Positions 26,426 through 35,338 are shown, numbered from the stretch's first letter. The stretch is 39,438 nucleotides of DNA from Mycobacterium sp. (GCA_011620645.1 WOYS01000042.1:12487-51924), one strand, 5' to 3'. The notes: a model not told the origin generated them from the letters alone. Translations and numbers: made by a program.

Positions 26426-27652
26426 ATGGCAGAAGTCATGCGGCGCAGAGTGCACCGGCGTGACCGTGACTGGGCCCATGTCAGCGTCGAACTGATCTTC
26501 GGCCCGCTGGACATGCCGTCGACGGACGCCTTGCGCCAGGCCGTCACCATGCTGACCGACAAGCATCCGCATTGCCGGCTCGCCTGGCGGATGGATGCCG
26601 ATCGGCGCTGTTGGCGCAATGACCGGTCCTCGGAATCGATCGTGGTGGAGCGGGAGTGGCCGCAGGGGCAGGACGTCAGCGCACAGCTGAGGGTCATCGC
26701 CGATGATCCGGATCTCGAAGCCCCACTGACCCTCATCCGCTACCCGAACCATGTCGGGCTCAAGATCTCGCACGGCCTCGGTGACGCGAATATCTTCCTT
26801 GCGGCGTTCTGCGGGCCGATCTGCTCGGCGATGCTGGGCACGGCGCTGGACTGGCCCATCGAACCCGCGCCGCGGCTGCCCTTGCTGCGGGCCGTCCTGG
26901 GCACGTTCGGCGCAAAGCCTGCGGCGCTGAAAGCCGCGTTCGCCGACAGGCCCACTCCCACAGCCGATGTGGATACCGGCGCGCTACGCCCCTGGCAGCC
27001 TTCGCAGTGCACAACGGGTCGGCACCTCAGCCCCGAAGAGATCGCACAGATCTACCGGTGGCGTGACCAATTCGCCCCGGGAACAAGCACATACGCACTA
27101 CAGATCGCCCTGGTGTTGCGCGGGTTACGTGGGGTCGGGCTCGAGGTGTGCAGCGAGGTGCGGATGGTGTCGGACCTGCGCCGCTACCTGGGTTGGCATC
27201 CGATTGACGGCAACTTCACCGCCGGGGTGCCGATGCGTATCGAGGCCGGGATGGAGGCGGCGGAGATCTCGGCGCGCATCCGAGCCACCAACGCCTCGGG
27301 CCGGCCGCTGGCCGGATACACCCTGGGCGCCCTGAACCGGTCACGTAGCGTGCAGACGGCGACCTCGGCTCGTGACGGAGCCCTGCCGCGAATAGCGTTT
27401 TCCAGTCTGGGGATGCTCCCGATCGTCGAGGGGCTGCCGATCCTGCCCGGGCAGCAGCGCGAGTTCACCGGCAGTGTGAGCCTGGATGGTCCGCAAGGCA
27501 TCAGCGTCCTGACAGCCCAGACGTCGCAGTCCATGCACATCACCGCGACCTTCCACGACAACGTGATCGACCCAGCGTTAATGGACGCCGCGCTGGACAT
27601 CATCGCGTCCGACCCAGTGGGGCTGCTGTCGGGGGCTGCATGCGAAGTCTGA
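26426..27652 (+). CDS. PapA/condensation-type acyltransferase
   Basis: 408 residues. The HxxxD catalytic motif of CoA-dependent acyltransferases and condensation domains is present as SHGLGD (His116, Asp120). The later DFGWG-type structural motif is not evident, and SLDGPQGISVLTAQTSQSMHITATFHD occupies the equivalent end region. In mycobacteria such enzymes (PapA, Pks-associated) esterify trehalose, glycolipids or diols, so here it probably acylates the glycan. ATG 26426 follows a near-perfect AAGGAGG by 9 nt. It is in line with the upstream GT operon. Confidence 0.8.
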   Translation: MAEVMRRRVHRRDRDWAHVSVELIFGPLDMPSTDALRQAVTMLTDKHPHCRLAWRMDADRRCWRNDRSSESIVVEREWPQGQDVSAQLRVIADDPDLEAPLTLIRYPNHVGLKISHGLGDANIFLAAFCGPICSAMLGTALDWPIEPAPRLPLLRAVLGTFGAKPAALKAAFADRPTPTADVDTGALRPWQPSQCTTGRHLSPEEIAQIYRWRDQFAPGTSTYALQIALVLRGLRGVGLEVCSEVRMVSDLRRYLGWHPIDGNFTAGVPMRIEAGMEAAEISARIRATNASGRPLAGYTLGALNRSRSVQTATSARDGALPRIAFSSLGMLPIVEGLPILPGQQREFTGSVSLDGPQGISVLTAQTSQSMHITATFHDNVIDPALMDAALDIIASDPVGLLSGAACEV

Positions 27653-27752
27653 GAAGGCGCTACCGGGCGGTCTGGGGGTCCTTGAATCTCTGTCGGTGCG
27701 AATGGGTCTGGATGACGAGTGAACCAGCGCTGTCACGTCTGCGCCCACCGAC

Positions 27753-28778
27753 ATGCTGACCGCGTCGGTGGTGATCCCGGCATTTACGTTCGACCGCTGG
27801 GACAACATCGTCTGGGCGGTCGATGCCGTGCAGGGCCAGACCAGACCGCCGGTGGAGTTGATCCTGTCCATCGACCGCAACCCCGATCTGTTCGCTGCCT
27901 GCAACCGCCGCTGGGGTGCCGAGGATCTCCGGGTTCCGGTGCGTGTCATCGAGAATCAAAGCTCCTGGGTACCCACCGTCGAGACGGAGGCCAACTCCGA
28001 CGGGGTGGCACGTGGTTACGGCGGAGGCAGCGCCCGCAATGAGGGTGCCGCGCTGGCGCAGGGCGACGTCATCGTCACCTTCGATGACGATGCCTGGCCC
28101 GAGCCGGACTGCCTGGAGCACCTGCTTGCGCCCTATGACGATCCCGATGTCGTCGCGGTCGGCGGTCGGCCGGTACCGCAGTACCAGACCGGGCGTCCAC
28201 GGTGGTTTCCCGACACGTTCGATTGGATCTTCGGCTGCGCCTATCACGGCCTGCCCGTCGAGTTGGCGCCCACGCCACGGCTGATCGGCGCCAACATGTC
28301 GGTCCGGGCCACTGCTTTTCGTGAGCTCGGCGGTTTCCGGGCCGTCGATTTCGACGATCTGGACATCTGCACGCGGCTGGCCCACGAGTTCCCGGACGCT
28401 GCGCTCATGTATGAGCCCAGGGCGGTTGCGCATCATTACGTGCCGGCCAAACGTGTTGGCTGGCGCTACTTCTGGACCCGCAGTTTTCTGGTCAACCGGG
28501 ACAAGGTGGCGGCCTTCGCATCGATGGGGGATGCGGCCAGTCTCTCGCCCGAGTTCCGGTTCGTGCTGCGTTCGGTGTTGCATCACCTCAAGGCGGCGGG
28601 TCGCGGCCTGGCAGCCGGTCGCATCGATGAGTCGCTGCAATTGGGTGCCGCGCTGATCGGTATCGCCCTGGCGGGTCTGGGCAATCTGGTCGGGCAGGTG
28701 CGCTACCGGCCGCTCCCGCAGAATGCCCGTCCCCGCATCCATGTCAGACGGCCAGCGCGTCGAATTCGCGGAAGGTGA
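27753..28778 (+). CDS. GT2-family glycosyltransferase
   Basis: 341 residues. The GT-A domain begins ASVVIPAFTFDRWDNIVWAVDAVQGQT, has the metal motif VTFDDDAWPEPDCLEHLLAPY (DDD ~111-113), and continues with LIGANMSVRATAFRELGGFR and DFDDLDICTRL (probable ED-like acceptor motif). The C-terminus has one hydrophobic stretch (about GAALIGIALAGLGNLVG) and a basic tail. It begins 100 nt after the acyltransferase gene; that gap shows no feature I can call. Its last 35 bp overlap the convergent SDR gene. Confidence 0.87.
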   Translation: MLTASVVIPAFTFDRWDNIVWAVDAVQGQTRPPVELILSIDRNPDLFAACNRRWGAEDLRVPVRVIENQSSWVPTVETEANSDGVARGYGGGSARNEGAALAQGDVIVTFDDDAWPEPDCLEHLLAPYDDPDVVAVGGRPVPQYQTGRPRWFPDTFDWIFGCAYHGLPVELAPTPRLIGANMSVRATAFRELGGFRAVDFDDLDICTRLAHEFPDAALMYEPRAVAHHYVPAKRVGWRYFWTRSFLVNRDKVAAFASMGDAASLSPEFRFVLRSVLHHLKAAGRGLAAGRIDESLQLGAALIGIALAGLGNLVGQVRYRPLPQNARPRIHVRRPARRIRGR

Positions 28779-29595
28779 TGTGATGGGTGTTCAACGCCTC
28801 CTGACCGGGCAGTGTCGACGCGCCCTCGACCAGGCCGAGCAGTGAATCGGACCGGAACGGCAAGGGGACGTTGGCGCTTTCGGCCAGCTTGAGCGGCGCG
28901 ATCACCGCGCCGGCGGGCACGTAGACGGTGCGCCGCGATGTCCGGCGCGGTGAGAGCCCGGTGAGGATGTCGATCAGGCTGTGCCGCGCAGGGTGGGCGA
29001 AGCCGAGTACCTGCCCGCGCAGGTCGCCGTATCCGTCGAGCACCCGGCCGATACCCGGTGCGATGTCGTCCTCGTGGACCAGAAACAGGTTGGCGTTGCG
29101 GAATCGCGGCCACAGCGGAAGGGCGGCAACCTTTTTCAGGGTTCCCGCCATGCCGCCGGGTGAATCGCCGTAGACCAGACCGGGTCGCACGACCACACCG
29201 CCGGCGTCGAGAACGGTGCGTTCGGCGGCCAGCTTCATCAGTCCGTACGCTTGCCGGGTGCCGAAAAACGCCGACATCGAGGACACGAACACAATTCGGG
29301 AAACACCGGCCGCGGAGGCCGATTCGAGCAGCATCCGGGTTCCGGCGACGTTCTGTCGCCACAGGTCGTCGGTGTCCTTGCCGGCGAGCACCCAGGCGGC
29401 GTGGATCAGGGCTTCGATACCGTCGAAGGCCGACGGGTCGAGGGGTTGGCCGAGTTCGAACTTCTGCCAGCCCAGGTGATTGCCCTCGGGCGCTCGCCGG
29501 GTCAGGGCGGTGAGTGTGTCGCCGCGTGCGGTGAGGTGCTCGGCGATCAGGCGACCCAGGTAGCCGGTGGCACCGGTGACGGCGATCGAGGTCAT
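28744..29595 (-). CDS. NAD-dependent epimerase/dehydratase (extended SDR)
   Basis: 283 residues with the N-terminal Rossmann motif VTGATGYLGRL (~6-16), HAAW, VSSMS and YGLMK (Tyr117, Lys121) as the catalytic pair. Sugar-nucleotide epimerases or dehydratases and 3-beta-hydroxysteroid-type dehydrogenases share this layout, and the context favours a sugar or lipid-linked substrate. ATG 29595 is preferred over the in-frame TTG at 29625 because the Rossmann fold starts directly after it and GAGGG lies 6 nt upstream. A 14-codon frame created by the upstream repeat ends in an ATGA overlap with this start. Confidence 0.85.
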   Translation of the reverse strand: MTSIAVTGATGYLGRLIAEHLTARGDTLTALTRRAPEGNHLGWQKFELGQPLDPSAFDGIEALIHAAWVLAGKDTDDLWRQNVAGTRMLLESASAAGVSRIVFVSSMSAFFGTRQAYGLMKLAAERTVLDAGGVVVRPGLVYGDSPGGMAGTLKKVAALPLWPRFRNANLFLVHEDDIAPGIGRVLDGYGDLRGQVLGFAHPARHSLIDILTGLSPRRTSRRTVYVPAGAVIAPLKLAESANVPLPFRSDSLLGLVEGASTLPGQEALNTHHITFREFDALAV

Positions 29596-29677
29596 GCGGT
29601 TCCCTCGCAGGCTCGGATTCCGCAAGCGTCGCTCACGCGGTTCCCTCGCAGGCTCGGATTCCGCAAGCGTCGCTCAC
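29596..29677. repeat. 41-bp perfect tandem duplication of a whole intergenic spacer
   Basis: Copies 29596-29636 and 29637-29677 are identical. Read on the minus strand, each has TGAGCGACG at one end and GAGGGAACCGC at the other. The unit therefore contains both the stop codon of the GMC oxidoreductase gene and the ribosome-binding site of the SDR gene. Confidence 0.95.
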
Positions 29678-31269
29678 GCCGCATCCCGCATGGCCGCGGT
29701 GGCGATGCGGTGGGCGTTCGCCATGATCGTCAGGGTGAAGGTGGTGGCCGGGACCGTCGGGAAGATCGAGGCGTCGACCAGGTGCACATTGCGCATCGAC
29801 CCGATGCGGCCGTCGAGGTCGCTGCTGAATGCTCCGGTGGGGTTGGCCGCCATCGGGAATGACCCGCCGAAGTGGTAGCTCTTGGCGGCGGCGGATAGTT
29901 TGGTCTGGCCGGGGACGGGGTGCAGGTCCAGCACCCGGCCGACCTGGCGCAGCTTGCGGATGACCTGTTTGAGCATGCCCGGCGTCCGCGGATTGTCCTG
30001 CGTGGTGACGCGGATGCTCGGCAGGCTATGGGCATCCTCGGCCGCGCCGATGTGCAGCTCGGGTGACGGTGACGCCCAGGACGGCAGGTATCCCAGTCCG
30101 ACGGTCAGACGACGCAGCCCGGCGTCGGTGATTCGTTTCTGCACACCGCGGGACAGGATCTGCGGCAGCGAGGCCCGCATGATGTCGTTGTACGGGTAGC
30201 AGTGCACCAATGCTGCATCCATACCGTCGTGGTCGAACGTGACGAACAGGTTGAACTGGTTGAGGGTGAACTCGCCGTCCTGAGACAGCTCCGGGGTCGG
30301 GAACGCCGACAGGAAGGGCATCATGAACTGCACGGACTCGGCGAGCAGGATCCGTTTGCCGGTCAGTCCGAGCGAGTTCGCCGCGATCCGGGTGGTGCCG
30401 ATCGCCCCGGCGGCGAGAAACACCTTGTCGGCTTCAGCGGTGTACGCCTCACCGGTGTCGGCGGCCGTCGCATGCACCCTCGTCCGGCCCAACGACGTCT
30501 CCTCGACCCGATGGACGCGCATTCCGGGCCGGTAGTCGATACGACCGGCGCGTTGCAGCTGGTCGAATGTCTGGGACGCCGAGTAGACGTACTCGTAGGG
30601 GCAACCTGTCATGCACAGTCCGCAGCGCATGCAGTTGGACCCCTGCAGCGCCAGCCGCGCGTGCCCAACTGTGACACCGTACTTGCGGGCCGCCAGGCGG
30701 TGCTTCTCGTAGCGGCTCAGTACGGTGGCCGTGCGATCGGACACCTTCGGCAGGTGGTCCGGGGTGCCCATCAACGGGAAAATCTCTTCGAGATCATCGG
30801 ATTCACCCGAGTACGGCACCTGACGCAGGATGGACCGGTAGTGCGGCTCCAGGTCGTCGCGGGATATCGGCCAGGTCCGGAAGGTCCCGGTCGAGTAGGG
30901 CATCATCTGCGCGCCCCAGGTGTTGGAGAAGCCGCCGTAAGCACCGGACACCACGAGGCTGTTGGCGTCACCGTCGGCGTCGATTCCGTCGAGCTGCCCG
31001 AAGTTCTGGAACGGGAAGTTGGACCCGTAGATCTGCTTGGTGGGGATCTGCCCGGCCTTGCTCGGCGCGGGCAGCGCCGACACGAGTTGCAGGTCCCGGC
31101 GCTGCCATTGGTCGGGGGTAGCGGTAGCCAGCGCCGACCGCGCGGCCACCCGCTCGGGCTCAAGTGCGCCACCGAGGTCCAGCACGGTGATCTTCGCTTC
31201 GCGAACATCTTTGTAAGCCAATGCAACTGCGGCGGCCGAAGGTCCGGAGCCCACGATGATGATTTCCAC
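29674..31269 (-). CDS. GMC-family oxidoreductase with a C-x2-C-x2-C-x3-C motif
   Basis: 531 residues from GTG 31269 (GGGAG 5-7 nt upstream); the open frame extends to 31389 but the FAD motif EIIIVGSGPSAAAVALAY starts right after this GTG. C-terminal GMC blocks are present: SYHFGGSFPM and NVHLVDASIFPTVPATTFTLTIMANAHRIA. In the middle is NCMRCGLCMTGCPYEY with Cys213, 216, 219 and 223, spaced as in [4Fe-4S] ferredoxins. Many GMC proteins oxidise alcohols or sugars; an Fe-S cluster would let electrons leave to a partner instead of O2. It lies between an EEP-family gene and an SDR gene on the same strand, probably one operon. Confidence 0.85.
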   Translation of the reverse strand: MEIIIVGSGPSAAAVALAYKDVREAKITVLDLGGALEPERVAARSALATATPDQWQRRDLQLVSALPAPSKAGQIPTKQIYGSNFPFQNFGQLDGIDADGDANSLVVSGAYGGFSNTWGAQMMPYSTGTFRTWPISRDDLEPHYRSILRQVPYSGESDDLEEIFPLMGTPDHLPKVSDRTATVLSRYEKHRLAARKYGVTVGHARLALQGSNCMRCGLCMTGCPYEYVYSASQTFDQLQRAGRIDYRPGMRVHRVEETSLGRTRVHATAADTGEAYTAEADKVFLAAGAIGTTRIAANSLGLTGKRILLAESVQFMMPFLSAFPTPELSQDGEFTLNQFNLFVTFDHDGMDAALVHCYPYNDIMRASLPQILSRGVQKRITDAGLRRLTVGLGYLPSWASPSPELHIGAAEDAHSLPSIRVTTQDNPRTPGMLKQVIRKLRQVGRVLDLHPVPGQTKLSAAAKSYHFGGSFPMAANPTGAFSSDLDGRIGSMRNVHLVDASIFPTVPATTFTLTIMANAHRIATAAMRDAA

Positions 31270-31385
31270 AGAGCTCCCGCTGACGTCGATCAGTAAGCGA
31301 CGAGCCTCACTGTATCGCCGTCGAGGGCAAGGCGCAGGGCAGGTGGTGTCGGCTCCACCCGGAAAGACCGGACATTGCACGCCAT

Positions 31386-32345
31386 TCACTTCCGAATGTG
31401 CACATCAACCACCAGCCCACGGTGATCGGAACCCGGCAGGGTGATCACCTCCAAGGAGGTGGCCGTGCAGCCATGTGTGAGCACGTGGTCGATGGCGACC
31501 AGCGGCGGAACATGCTCGATATTGCCCGGATAGGTGTTGACGATGCCCGTGCCGGTCTGCTCGGCGGCATCCCGGTAGCCGCCCGTGAGCAGTCGCCGAA
31601 ACGGGACCATATCGGTAGTGCTGTTGAAGTCGCCGGCCACCACGACACAGCGCGATCCCGGTACGGCCGCGGTCTCTTGGAGAATTGCGGGCAAGTCGGC
31701 CAACGCGCGGCGCCACGGGTCCAGCGGGTCCGGATATGGGCCGGGCGGGTGCACGGAGAACACTGTCTGATCTCCCTCGGCACCGGGCACCCGGATACGC
31801 GCCACCGTGGTCGAATTCAGTTGCCCGGGTATCGATCTTGACTCTGTGATGGGGAATCTGCTCCACACGCCGGTGCCCGAAGCGCCGGGCCGAGGATCGA
31901 TGATCCGGTACGGAAACGCCTCATCGAGTCCGGCGGCACCGAACAGTCGCACCGCATCCGGGGTCAATTCCTGGACAGAGAGCACATCGGCCCGCGCGAT
32001 CGCCAGCTCGACGAACGGCTGCGGGTCAACCAGCCCCAGAAAGATGTTGGCGGACATGACGCGGAAGCCGACACCGTCACCCTCAGGCTCACGATCAGCG
32101 ACGAACAGCGGTGCCTGGGTCAGTGCCAGCGCACCGGTGAGTGTCAGCGCAACGGCGGCCGGAATCCATCGTCGCGCGACCAGAAAGATCAGCACCGCCG
32201 CCGGTGCCCCGAGCATCAAGTAGGGGGCCAGCGCGGCAAGCACCAAGGCGGGGTGATTGCCGATGGGGAGGTAGCGCGCTACCAGACCGACGCCGGCTGC
32301 CACCGCGGCCAGTAAGCCAAGCGACGTTGCCGGCAATCGGAACAT
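31386..32345 (-). CDS. Membrane endonuclease/exonuclease/phosphatase (EEP) family protein
   Basis: 319 residues. Three N-terminal membrane helices (about 5-85: LGLLAAVAAGVGLVAR, LVLAALAPYLMLGAPAAVLIF, WIPAAVALTLTGALALT) precede an EEP catalytic domain with VMSAN, VQELTP (Glu), GDFNST (Asp-Asn), AIDHVL (Asp-His) and GSDHRGL (Asp-His). The domain most likely lies outside the membrane, so its substrate would be an exported phosphodiester or phospholipid-like compound rather than chromosomal DNA. It is the first gene of the minus-strand group EEP-GMC-SDR, 116 nt before the GMC start. Confidence 0.85.
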   Translation of the reverse strand: MFRLPATSLGLLAAVAAGVGLVARYLPIGNHPALVLAALAPYLMLGAPAAVLIFLVARRWIPAAVALTLTGALALTQAPLFVADREPEGDGVGFRVMSANIFLGLVDPQPFVELAIARADVLSVQELTPDAVRLFGAAGLDEAFPYRIIDPRPGASGTGVWSRFPITESRSIPGQLNSTTVARIRVPGAEGDQTVFSVHPPGPYPDPLDPWRRALADLPAILQETAAVPGSRCVVVAGDFNSTTDMVPFRRLLTGGYRDAAEQTGTGIVNTYPGNIEHVPPLVAIDHVLTHGCTATSLEVITLPGSDHRGLVVDVHIRK

Positions 32346-32464
32346 GGCCCATCCGTCATCGTGGGGTACCTGAACTCCAACGAGTCAACGACGGCGACTC
32401 TATCGGGTGGTGATTTCTGCTGTCTCGGCGAGAAACATCGACCGAATGTGCATAGCGTAGTGCC
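32346..32464. promoter_or_regulatory. Divergent promoter region between EEP and GT4 genes
   Basis: This 119-bp gap must carry both start regions. On the plus strand TAGCGT (32453-32458) stands 6 nt before the GTG at 32465 with no Shine-Dalgarno, the leaderless pattern also seen at nsrR. No clear -35 or operator is visible. Confidence 0.35.
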
Positions 32465-33637
32465 GTGGCGTTGAAGGTACTGGTGGTCGACCAGGCGCGC
32501 GGGGTGTGGGGTGCCCAGCGTTACTTGTTGCGCCTGGCACCGTTGCTACGCAAACAAGATATCGAGCTCACCCTTGCCTGCCCGGCTGAACTGGGCCTGT
32601 ACGACGCCTGGGGTGCCACCGGGCTGACGGCCCATGACGTCAGTTTGCCCATCCTGCGCAGCATCCGGAACGACGGACAGCCACAGTTGGGCGACATTGC
32701 CCGCGAGTCGTACAAGGGAGTGCGCGCGGCAGGTCAGATCGCCAAGCTGGCGCTCAAGATCCGGGCCGACGCCATCTGGGCCAACGCGCACTGGATGCAC
32801 GTCGAATCCGTCCTGGCCGGACGGCTGACGCACAAGCCGGTGGCCATCCATCTGCATGAGGAGGCGGTGCCGGGCCTGGGGCAGCGGATCCGGACCACGG
32901 CGGTTCGGTTGGCGAACCGAACGGTGTCGGTGAGCGAGGCGGTCGCGGACGGTGTTCCTGGCAATGTACGGGACCGCATCGAGGTCATCGTCAACGGCGT
33001 GGACACCGAGGAGATGTCTCCGGCGTCCCCAGACTCCACCGCTGCGCTGCGCGCCGAGCTGGGCGTCACCGCGGATGACGTCATGGTGTTGGCCGCCACC
33101 CGGCTCGATCCGTCCAAACGCATCGAGGACCTGATCGAGACGTTACGCATCGCATCGGAGCCCCGGATCCATCTCGTCATCGCGGGGGAGACCAGTGGCT
33201 TCCCGGAGTACGCCCACGCCGTACAGGAGTGCGCGCGGTCAACCAGTGTAGGGCGCATCACGTTCTGCGGGTTGCGGGCTGACATGCCACAGCTGTTCCG
33301 GGCCGCCGATATCGTGCTGCACGCCAGCATCGTCGAAGGTATGCCGCTGGGCCTGATCGAGGCGCAGTCCTGCGGAACACCGGTCGTCGCCTACCGGGTT
33401 GCGGGTGTCCCCGAGGCAGTTGTGGACGGGGTCACCGGCATGTTGGTCGCCCCGCAGGACACGGCCGCTCTGGCCGCGGCGTTGACCACACTGACCGCCG
33501 ACCCGGCGCTGCGGGCGCGCATGGGATCAGCCGGCCGGGAACATGTGCTGGCACATCATCGGATCGAGGACCAGGCCCGTCGCAACGGCGCCCTACTCTA
33601 TGACATGTGTCGTGTCCCAAAGAGATCGAGTGGATGA
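32465..33637 (+). CDS. GT4-family (GT-B fold) glycosyltransferase
   Basis: 390 residues, GTG start. The N-terminal Rossmann domain opens LKVLVVDQARGVWGAQRYLLRLAPLL. The C-terminal donor-binding domain shows VLAATRLDPSKRIEDLIE, ITFCGLRADMPQLFRAADIVLHASIVEGMPLGLIEAQSCGTPVVA (EX7E-type motif) and DGVTGMLVAPQD. It is a retaining, probably cytosolic, nucleotide-sugar-dependent transferase. Its stop overlaps the next start (ATGA, 33634-33637). Confidence 0.9.
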   Translation: MALKVLVVDQARGVWGAQRYLLRLAPLLRKQDIELTLACPAELGLYDAWGATGLTAHDVSLPILRSIRNDGQPQLGDIARESYKGVRAAGQIAKLALKIRADAIWANAHWMHVESVLAGRLTHKPVAIHLHEEAVPGLGQRIRTTAVRLANRTVSVSEAVADGVPGNVRDRIEVIVNGVDTEEMSPASPDSTAALRAELGVTADDVMVLAATRLDPSKRIEDLIETLRIASEPRIHLVIAGETSGFPEYAHAVQECARSTSVGRITFCGLRADMPQLFRAADIVLHASIVEGMPLGLIEAQSCGTPVVAYRVAGVPEAVVDGVTGMLVAPQDTAALAAALTTLTADPALRARMGSAGREHVLAHHRIEDQARRNGALLYDMCRVPKRSSG

Positions 33638-34386
33638 CTTTTCGTTTTCGCGTGGGCGTGGCGCTGCTGTGTGCGGCGCTGCTGGTGGCAGGCTGCGGCT
33701 CCCACTTGAAGGTCGCGGCCACCGAACTGGGCGGCCCGGGTACCTTGGGATTGTCCGCCGAGGGCGAGCAGGTAAAAGGTGTGGTGGTCTACTTCCACGG
33801 CGCAGACCAGAGCGCCCACGTGCTCCAGGACTCCGAAAAGCACGCCGAATTCTTCGATTCCATGCTGCGCGCGGGCTATGCCGTGGTGGCCGCCGATGCC
33901 GGCGGGAACGCCTACGGGAACCCGCAGTCACGCGATGACTATCGTCGGTTGATCAGTGCCGCCACGCAGCATTACGGCACCACCGACCTCTTCTATGTCA
34001 GCGAATCTATGGGCACGCTAGCGGCGTTGGCCTTGCTCTCTGAGGACACCCAGCATCAGGTCAAGGGCTTCGTCGGCATCACACCGCTGATGGCGCTGCC
34101 GCCGGAAGCACGTGCAGTGACCTTCATCCAGGGTCCCTGGGCCGGCGCCGTGCCGGACGCCGCGGACCCGGTGACGTGGCCGCCGGAAGCGTTCGCGGGA
34201 CGCGATTTTCGGCTCTACCGCGCACAGGAAGACAACACCATCCCGGACAACGCCGGTGCCCGCGCGTTCGCCGATCAGTTCGGTGAGGTGGCCCAGATCG
34301 AGGTGATCGACTGCCCGGGCGGGCATGTGGCGCCGGAGTGCTACCGCGGCGACGAGGTCGCCAACTGGATGGCCGAACGCAACTGA
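33634..34386 (+). CDS. Alpha/beta-hydrolase-like lipoprotein
   Basis: 250 residues. A signal peptide with lipobox LLVAGC gives Cys21 as the lipidated residue. The body is an alpha/beta hydrolase: GVVVYFHGADQ (oxyanion region), AVVAADAGGNAYG, YVSESMGTLAAL with Ser125 in S-x-S-M-G (first Gly of the usual elbow replaced), a likely acid in QEDNTIPDNAG and the His in CPGGHVAP. It probably acts on the cell surface as an esterase removing or moving acyl groups on the glycan. ATG 33634 overlaps the GT4 stop and fits the signal peptide; an upstream in-frame ATG (33607) would add a Lys/Glu-containing lead. Confidence 0.85.
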   Translation: MTFRFRVGVALLCAALLVAGCGSHLKVAATELGGPGTLGLSAEGEQVKGVVVYFHGADQSAHVLQDSEKHAEFFDSMLRAGYAVVAADAGGNAYGNPQSRDDYRRLISAATQHYGTTDLFYVSESMGTLAALALLSEDTQHQVKGFVGITPLMALPPEARAVTFIQGPWAGAVPDAADPVTWPPEAFAGRDFRLYRAQEDNTIPDNAGARAFADQFGEVAQIEVIDCPGGHVAPECYRGDEVANWMAERN

Positions 34387-34388
34387 AG

Positions 34389-34441
34389 GCTGAGATTGCG
34401 CACAGTAGTGCTGAGATTGAGTGCTGAGATTGCGCACAGTA
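34389..34441. repeat. Tandem repeats after the lipoprotein gene
   Basis: GCTGAGATTGCGCACAGTA occurs at 34389-34407 and 34423-34441, with a truncated GCTGAGATTGA at 34410-34420 between them. They start 2 nt after the TGA of the lipoprotein gene, in line with the other gene-end repeats of this window. Confidence 0.9.
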
Positions 34442-34460
34442 TTGCCCTGATGGCCGGCGG

Positions 34461-34466
34461 TATAGT
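34461..34466 (+). promoter_or_regulatory. Candidate -10 (TATAGT) for the GH16 gene
   Basis: TATAGT lies 29 nt before the GTG start. No good -35 is found at 16-18 nt; the tandem repeats end just upstream, so they may have changed the promoter. A strong GGGAGGGGG ribosome-binding site follows at about 34483-34491. Confidence 0.35.
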
Positions 34467-34495
34467 CGACCTACCGACGGCAGGGAGGGGGCAGT

Positions 34496-35338
34496 GTGAC
34501 ACGGCTCGCTCGGAGCGGTCGGTTGCGGGCCGGTGCCGCTGTGGTCGCGGTCATGGCGGTGGTGGCGGCGGGCACGACGTCGATGATCGAAAATGCCGGT
34601 AGTTCAGCCGCTTTTGCGCACACGCCCGAGGTTTTCGCACCCAGCCCGCAGGGTAGGTTGCCGTTCCCGCAAGCCCCGGGCAACGGTGTGTGCCCCCGCA
34701 CCGCGGCCGATGTGCACGGCTGGGGTGCCCCGTCGCGGGAGTGGGGTTTCGATTCGCCCGCCGAGTTGGACCGTTGGTGGCTCTACGACGGGACCGGTCA
34801 TGCCGGTAACGGCGTCCGCACCCCGAAGGCAATTTCGGTGGCCGACGGCACGGTCGCCATTGCCGGCGACGACTGGGGTAACACCGGCGGCATGGCTCCG
34901 AAGGGCCCCGGCCAGGTGCACGGCCGGTGGGAAGTCTGCGCTCGATCGTCTCCGGTGACCGACACCTACCATGCGGTGCTTCTGCTCTGGCCGGACGCCG
35001 AAAACTGGCCCGTCGGTGGCGAAATCGACTTCATGGAGATCATCGACCCGGCACGCAACTGCGTCGAGGTCAACTTTCACTACGGTCCCGACGACACGTT
35101 CCAGACCGGCGTCGTCGGTATCGACGCCACCCGCTGGCACGCCTGGGCGGTCGAATGGACTCCGGACCGCATCGCGGTGTTCGTCGATGGCAACCAGTGG
35201 TGGGAGACTCGCGATACAGCGCACTTCCCGCCCGGGCCGATGCATCTGGCCATGCAGCTCGACGACTTCGGTGGGGACACCACCGGCGGCGGTCAGCTGG
35301 TGGTCGGCTGGGCGCGCGAGTACCGTTTCAACGGTTGA
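34496..35338 (+). CDS. Secreted GH16-family glycoside hydrolase
   Basis: 280 residues. A basic N-terminus (TRLARSGRLR) and hydrophobic stretch (AGAAVVAVMAVVAAG) form a Sec-type signal. The jelly-roll domain carries GGEIDFME, the E-x-D-x-x-E catalytic motif of GH16 (Glu176, Asp178, Glu181), followed by WHAWAVEWTPDRIAVFVDG, a conserved strand pair of the family. GH16 enzymes hydrolyse or transglycosylate beta-1,3/1,4-linked glucans and galactans. In this locus it would trim or remodel an exported glycan. GTG start with GGGAGGGGG upstream. Confidence 0.88.
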   Translation: MTRLARSGRLRAGAAVVAVMAVVAAGTTSMIENAGSSAAFAHTPEVFAPSPQGRLPFPQAPGNGVCPRTAADVHGWGAPSREWGFDSPAELDRWWLYDGTGHAGNGVRTPKAISVADGTVAIAGDDWGNTGGMAPKGPGQVHGRWEVCARSSPVTDTYHAVLLLWPDAENWPVGGEIDFMEIIDPARNCVEVNFHYGPDDTFQTGVVGIDATRWHAWAVEWTPDRIAVFVDGNQWWETRDTAHFPPGPMHLAMQLDDFGGDTTGGGQLVVGWAREYRFNG

